Shown piece by piece: positions 61,198 through 64,000 of a stretch of 64,000 bases of DNA. This DNA comes from UBA7236 sp035439505 (GTDB taxonomy: Bacteria > Bacteroidota > Bacteroidia > Chitinophagales > BACL12): the NCBI GenBank assembly GCA_035439505.1, contig DAORKJ010000003.1:1-64000 (forward strand). Direction: 5' to 3'. Numbering within the stretch: the first letter of the stretch is position 1; the number at the start of each line of letters is the position of its first letter. Both the position numbers and the translations under genes were made by a program. The notes beneath the pieces were generated by a model. That model was not told the origin of the DNA, made no database searches, and saw only the letters and a list, made by a program, of their open reading frames with translations.

Positions 61198-63525
61198 ATG
61201 ATGAAGCGTTTTACCTTGTTTTTAACCGGCCTGTTCTGCCTTTGTATACTCAAAAGCCAAAATGTTGCCATTGGCCAATGGACCTCACACCTGCCTTATA
61301 GCGGAACGGTTATGGTTGCAGATGCCGGCGATAAAGTGTATGCGGCTAATACCCGTTCAGTGTTTAGTTACGACAAAACCGACAATTCTTATACTAAACT
61401 GAGTACGGCTGCCGGTTTTTCAGATATCGGTATTAAAGGCATTAACTATAACAAATCAAACAAAACATTGGTAATTGCATATACCAATAGCAACCTCGAC
61501 TTCCTGTTCGATAATGAAATTTATAACTACCCGTTTATTCAATCCAGCAATATAAGCGGCGATAAAAATATTTATAGCGCCTCATTTTATGGGGACACCG
61601 TTATTTTAAGTTGTGGTTTTGGATTGGTATTATTTGATATTGAAGCTCGTGAGAGTCCGGCAACATTCTTTTTTACGGATACCGCTGAGGCAACCATTCA
61701 GGTAAATCAATGCACCGTGTATGCCGATTCTTTTTTTGCTGCTACTGAAAATGGGTTGTATCAAGGGGCATTATCAGAATCTAACTTACAGGATTTTTCA
61801 AAATGGAATAAAACAAGCGGAACCAACAATTTGCCCGAAGGCGCTGTGAGTTTTGTTACCGTTTATAATAATATGCTATTTGCACAAGTTGCCGATACAT
61901 TATATCAATACAATGAAGGTGCATGGGAAAATTATTTTTACGATACCATTTGGCAAACAAATGATGTGCGCACTGTAAATAATAATTTATTAATCACTCA
62001 GGTATTTGGAACAAATTCACCGGCTGATTCTTGTCGCGTAATAAAGGTAGATAGTGACGGAACATTAACTGAAATTGTCAACGACACCGAATTTAATTAT
62101 TTGGGCCAAAGCGATTTAGATGATGAAGGTAATATTTGGATTGCAGATGCATTTCGCGGATTAATTAAATATAACAACGGTACATACAGTTCGTATTTGC
62201 CAAATGGTCCTTTTAGCGATAAAGTTTTTGATATGAAAAGTATCAACAACGAATTATTTGTTGCTCCCGGTGAAATAAATGCATCGTGGAATTATGCCTA
62301 CAACCGCGATGGATTTTTTCTATACAGTTATGGCAGTTGGCAGGCTTTTAATGAATTTTCAAATGGTTTGTTCGATAGTGTTTTTGATTTACTTTCAGTG
62401 GATGTTGATATAACCAATAACATTGTATATTTTGGTTCGTATGGTGGCGGGTTGATAGAATTCAGACGCAATACTAACGAAATGGTATTATACAAACAGG
62501 GTTATTTACAAATGGTTGCGGGAGATACTAATTCTTATCGTATTGGCGGATTAGCATTAGATGATGCCAATAATTTATGGATGTCGAATTATGCGGCTAC
62601 CGATTGTATTGTAGTAAAAAAAGCAGATGGTACATGGAAATCGTTTAATCCTGAAATGCCTGCTGACATTGGTAATCAGGTAGGAGCAATTGCGATTGAT
62701 GATTTTCAGACTAAATGGATTCAATTACCACGCGGAAATGGTATTTTAGTTTTTAATGATAATGGCACTATTGATGATGAAAGTGATGATTTAGTGAAAG
62801 TACTCGGCGCCGGTTCCGGAAATGGTAATTTACATGTGAATTATATTAATGCCATTGCCGTTGACAAACAAAATGAAATTTGGGTAGGCACCAGTGAAGG
62901 CATAACCATATTTTATAACCCATCTGAAATTTTTACCGGAACAGCAGCCGGAGATGCCACACAACCTTTGGTTAATCTCGGTGGCTATTACGAACAATTA
63001 TTGCGCAACGATATTGTAAATACCATTGCCGTTGATGGCGCAAACAGAAAATGGGTTGGCACAAATAGCGGCGCATTTTTAATTAGTGCAGATGGCACTG
63101 AACAATTACTATATTTTAATGCCGACAATTCTCCGCTTATTTCAAATACAGTATTAAATATCGAAATAGATCCCGTTACCGGCGATGTATATTTTGGCAC
63201 CGATAAAGGTATTATTGCTTATCGCTCAACCGCAACAGAAGGTGTAGCAGAAATTAATGATGTATCTGTATTTCCTAATCCTGTTCGAGAAAATTACAAT
63301 GGCACCATTGCCATCAATGGATTAACTCCGGATGCTGATGTAAATATTACAGACATGGCAGGCCGTGTTATTTATAAAACAACTGCATTGGGCGGACAAG
63401 CTGTTTGGGATGGTAAAGGTTACGAAGGCAGCCGCGCTGCGACAGGTGTGTATTTAGTTTACAGCTCAAATGAAGATGGTTCACAAACTTATGTGGCTAA
63501 AATATTAATGATTAGCGGGAAATAA
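61198..63525 (+). CDS. porZ: Type IX secretion system protein PorZ
   Basis: PorZ is part of the T9SS attachment complex that joins cargo to A-LPS at the cell surface. At 775 residues it matches the P. gingivalis length (776). Signal peptide, then the PorZ-type N-terminus VAIGQWTSHLPYSGTVMVADAGDKVYAANTRSVFSYD and TKLSTAAGFSDIGIKGINYN, two beta-propellers with Reg_prop-like blades (DLDDEGNIWIADAFRGLIKY; IAVDKQNEIWVGTSEGITIFY), and a C-terminal sorting-like domain (VFPNPVRENYNGTIAINGL ... TYVAKILMISGK). M1 at 61198 or M2 at 61201. No other por/gld gene is in the window. Confidence 0.82.
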   Translation: MMKRFTLFLTGLFCLCILKSQNVAIGQWTSHLPYSGTVMVADAGDKVYAANTRSVFSYDKTDNSYTKLSTAAGFSDIGIKGINYNKSNKTLVIAYTNSNLDFLFDNEIYNYPFIQSSNISGDKNIYSASFYGDTVILSCGFGLVLFDIEARESPATFFFTDTAEATIQVNQCTVYADSFFAATENGLYQGALSESNLQDFSKWNKTSGTNNLPEGAVSFVTVYNNMLFAQVADTLYQYNEGAWENYFYDTIWQTNDVRTVNNNLLITQVFGTNSPADSCRVIKVDSDGTLTEIVNDTEFNYLGQSDLDDEGNIWIADAFRGLIKYNNGTYSSYLPNGPFSDKVFDMKSINNELFVAPGEINASWNYAYNRDGFFLYSYGSWQAFNEFSNGLFDSVFDLLSVDVDITNNIVYFGSYGGGLIEFRRNTNEMVLYKQGYLQMVAGDTNSYRIGGLALDDANNLWMSNYAATDCIVVKKADGTWKSFNPEMPADIGNQVGAIAIDDFQTKWIQLPRGNGILVFNDNGTIDDESDDLVKVLGAGSGNGNLHVNYINAIAVDKQNEIWVGTSEGITIFYNPSEIFTGTAAGDATQPLVNLGGYYEQLLRNDIVNTIAVDGANRKWVGTNSGAFLISADGTEQLLYFNADNSPLISNTVLNIEIDPVTGDVYFGTDKGIIAYRSTATEGVAEINDVSVFPNPVRENYNGTIAINGLTPDADVNITDMAGRVIYKTTALGGQAVWDGKGYEGSRAATGVYLVYSSNEDGSQTYVAKILMISGK

Positions 63526-63530
63526 ATATT

Positions 63531-63558
63531 TTGTTCCTGTAGTTAATGCATACATTTG
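63531..63558 (+). promoter_or_regulatory. Promoter TTG-N17-TACATTTG, box four bases before ATG
   Basis: TTG (63531-63533) and an exact TACATTTG (63551-63558) with 17-bp spacing. TACT separates it from the ATG at 63563. It has both promoter elements and implies leaderless transcription. Confidence 0.6.
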
Positions 63559-63562
63559 TACT

Positions 63563-63889
63563 ATGACAATTCAGGAGGCGCAAGACACGATAGACCGCTG
63601 GATAAACACTACCGGTGTTCGTTATTTTAATGAACTTACCAACATGGCAATGCTCACCGAAGAAGTGGGTGAAGTGGCCAGAATTATTGCCAGAAAATAT
63701 GGTGAACAATCGTTTAAAGAAAGCGATAAAGACAAACAACTCAGCGACGAACTTGCTGATGTATTATTTGTATTAATATGTATCGCCAATCAAACCGGTG
63801 TTAATCTTACCGAAGCTCTTGAAAAAAATCTCGATAAAAAAACTCAACGCGATTCAACTCGGCATCAGGAAAATGAGAAGCTGAAATAA
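63563..63889 (+). CDS. MazG-like nucleotide pyrophosphohydrolase
   Basis: The 108-residue single-domain all-alpha NTP pyrophosphohydrolase has the metal-binding motif EEVGEVARIIARKYG and the second acidic motif LSDELADVLFVLICIANQTG, giving the E-x-x-E ... E-x-x-D pattern of the MazG/dUTPase-like fold. Such proteins hydrolyse non-canonical or excess dNTPs. Length suits the short MazG-like family rather than full MazG. Confidence 0.88.
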   Translation: MTIQEAQDTIDRWINTTGVRYFNELTNMAMLTEEVGEVARIIARKYGEQSFKESDKDKQLSDELADVLFVLICIANQTGVNLTEALEKNLDKKTQRDSTRHQENEKLK

Positions 63890-63899
63890 AAACCGACTA

Positions 63900-64000
63900 T
63901 TAATAATCAAGGTAATTTAATATTTCATAAATATCATCATCTGTTAAATTAGGAAATGCGGGCATTACTGCATTATCATAATTTCTGGATAAATCGATAG
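63900..64000 (-). CDS. C-terminal end of a c-type cytochrome (partial)
   Basis: The minus-strand frame ending at TAA 63902-63900 reads ...LSRNYDNAVMPAFPNLTDDDIYEILNYLDY. The VMPAFPNLTDDDIYEILNYL segment is the typical end of a class I cytochrome c, with Met as the distal heme ligand followed by the closing helix. The start and the CXXCH motif lie beyond the window. Confidence 0.7.
   Translation of the reverse strand, partial: IDLSRNYDNAVMPAFPNLTDDDIYEILNYLDY

Overview
The window is chromosomal DNA from an AT-rich member of the Bacteroidota, probably an uncultured Chitinophagales/Sphingobacteriales-like lineage assembled from a metagenome; two runs of exactly 100 N mark scaffold joins. Evidence for the phylum: several secreted proteins end in type IX secretion (T9SS) type A sorting domains, a PorZ homologue is present, menaquinone genes are of the futalosine type, many genes carry the Bacteroidota -7 promoter box TAnnTTTG, and Shine-Dalgarno sequences are scarce.

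Layout. 1-9.0 kb: end of an unknown gene, a large repeat-rich T9SS adhesin-like protein, kbl, an S41 protease, a YbhN/LPG-synthase-type membrane protein and a heme/copper-monooxygenase-like secreted protein. 9.1-12.2 kb: TonB-receptor unit (membrane protein, receptor, lipoprotein). 12.2-18.5 kb: scpA and recQ (minus), a mannose-1-phosphate guanylyltransferase, and an overlapping aminotransferase/omega-amidase pair. 18.6-20.2 kb: SPFH protein, PH-like membrane protein and a 58-residue Arc-like protein. 20.2-21.1 kb: REP-like palindrome plus RAYT transposase. 21.2-30.1 kb: TPR-like protein, two T9SS beta-propeller proteins (one split by a false gap), hutU and lipoproteins. 30.1-36.7 kb: TetR-controlled tripartite RND efflux operon. 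36.9-40.0 kb: mqnC with a candidate aminofutalosine deaminase. 40.1-41.2 kb: an array of tRNA(CAT) copies interleaved with an intact and a decayed GIY-YIG nuclease gene. 41.3-45.7 kb: T9SS protein pair, GlxA-type regulator, divergent effector-domain gene and two VOC proteins. 45.8-55.3 kb: ridA, lpxD, gcvT, comB-like, TraB-like, DUF421, MORN, DUF3137, lspA and a histone-H1-tailed TraR/DksA protein. 55.4-64 kb: ileS (real gap), MMPL transporter, porZ, MazG-like pyrophosphohydrolase and the end of a cytochrome c gene.

The most unusual locus is 40118-41207. Three tRNA-Met/Ile2-like copies (one intact, two carrying the same 18-bp palindrome in the variable arm) alternate with a GIY-YIG gene and a degraded second copy of it. 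The intact nuclease ORF ends inside a 5'-truncated tRNA, so its stop codon is the last three bases of the anticodon loop. This looks like a tandem, tRNA-associated nuclease cassette.

A second theme is promoter position. At least six genes have a perfect TAnnTTTG box exactly four bases before the start codon, and one more has it five bases before. This implies leaderless transcripts. Two of these boxes lie in a divergent control region with an 11-bp inverted operator pair between the GlxA-type regulator and its neighbour.
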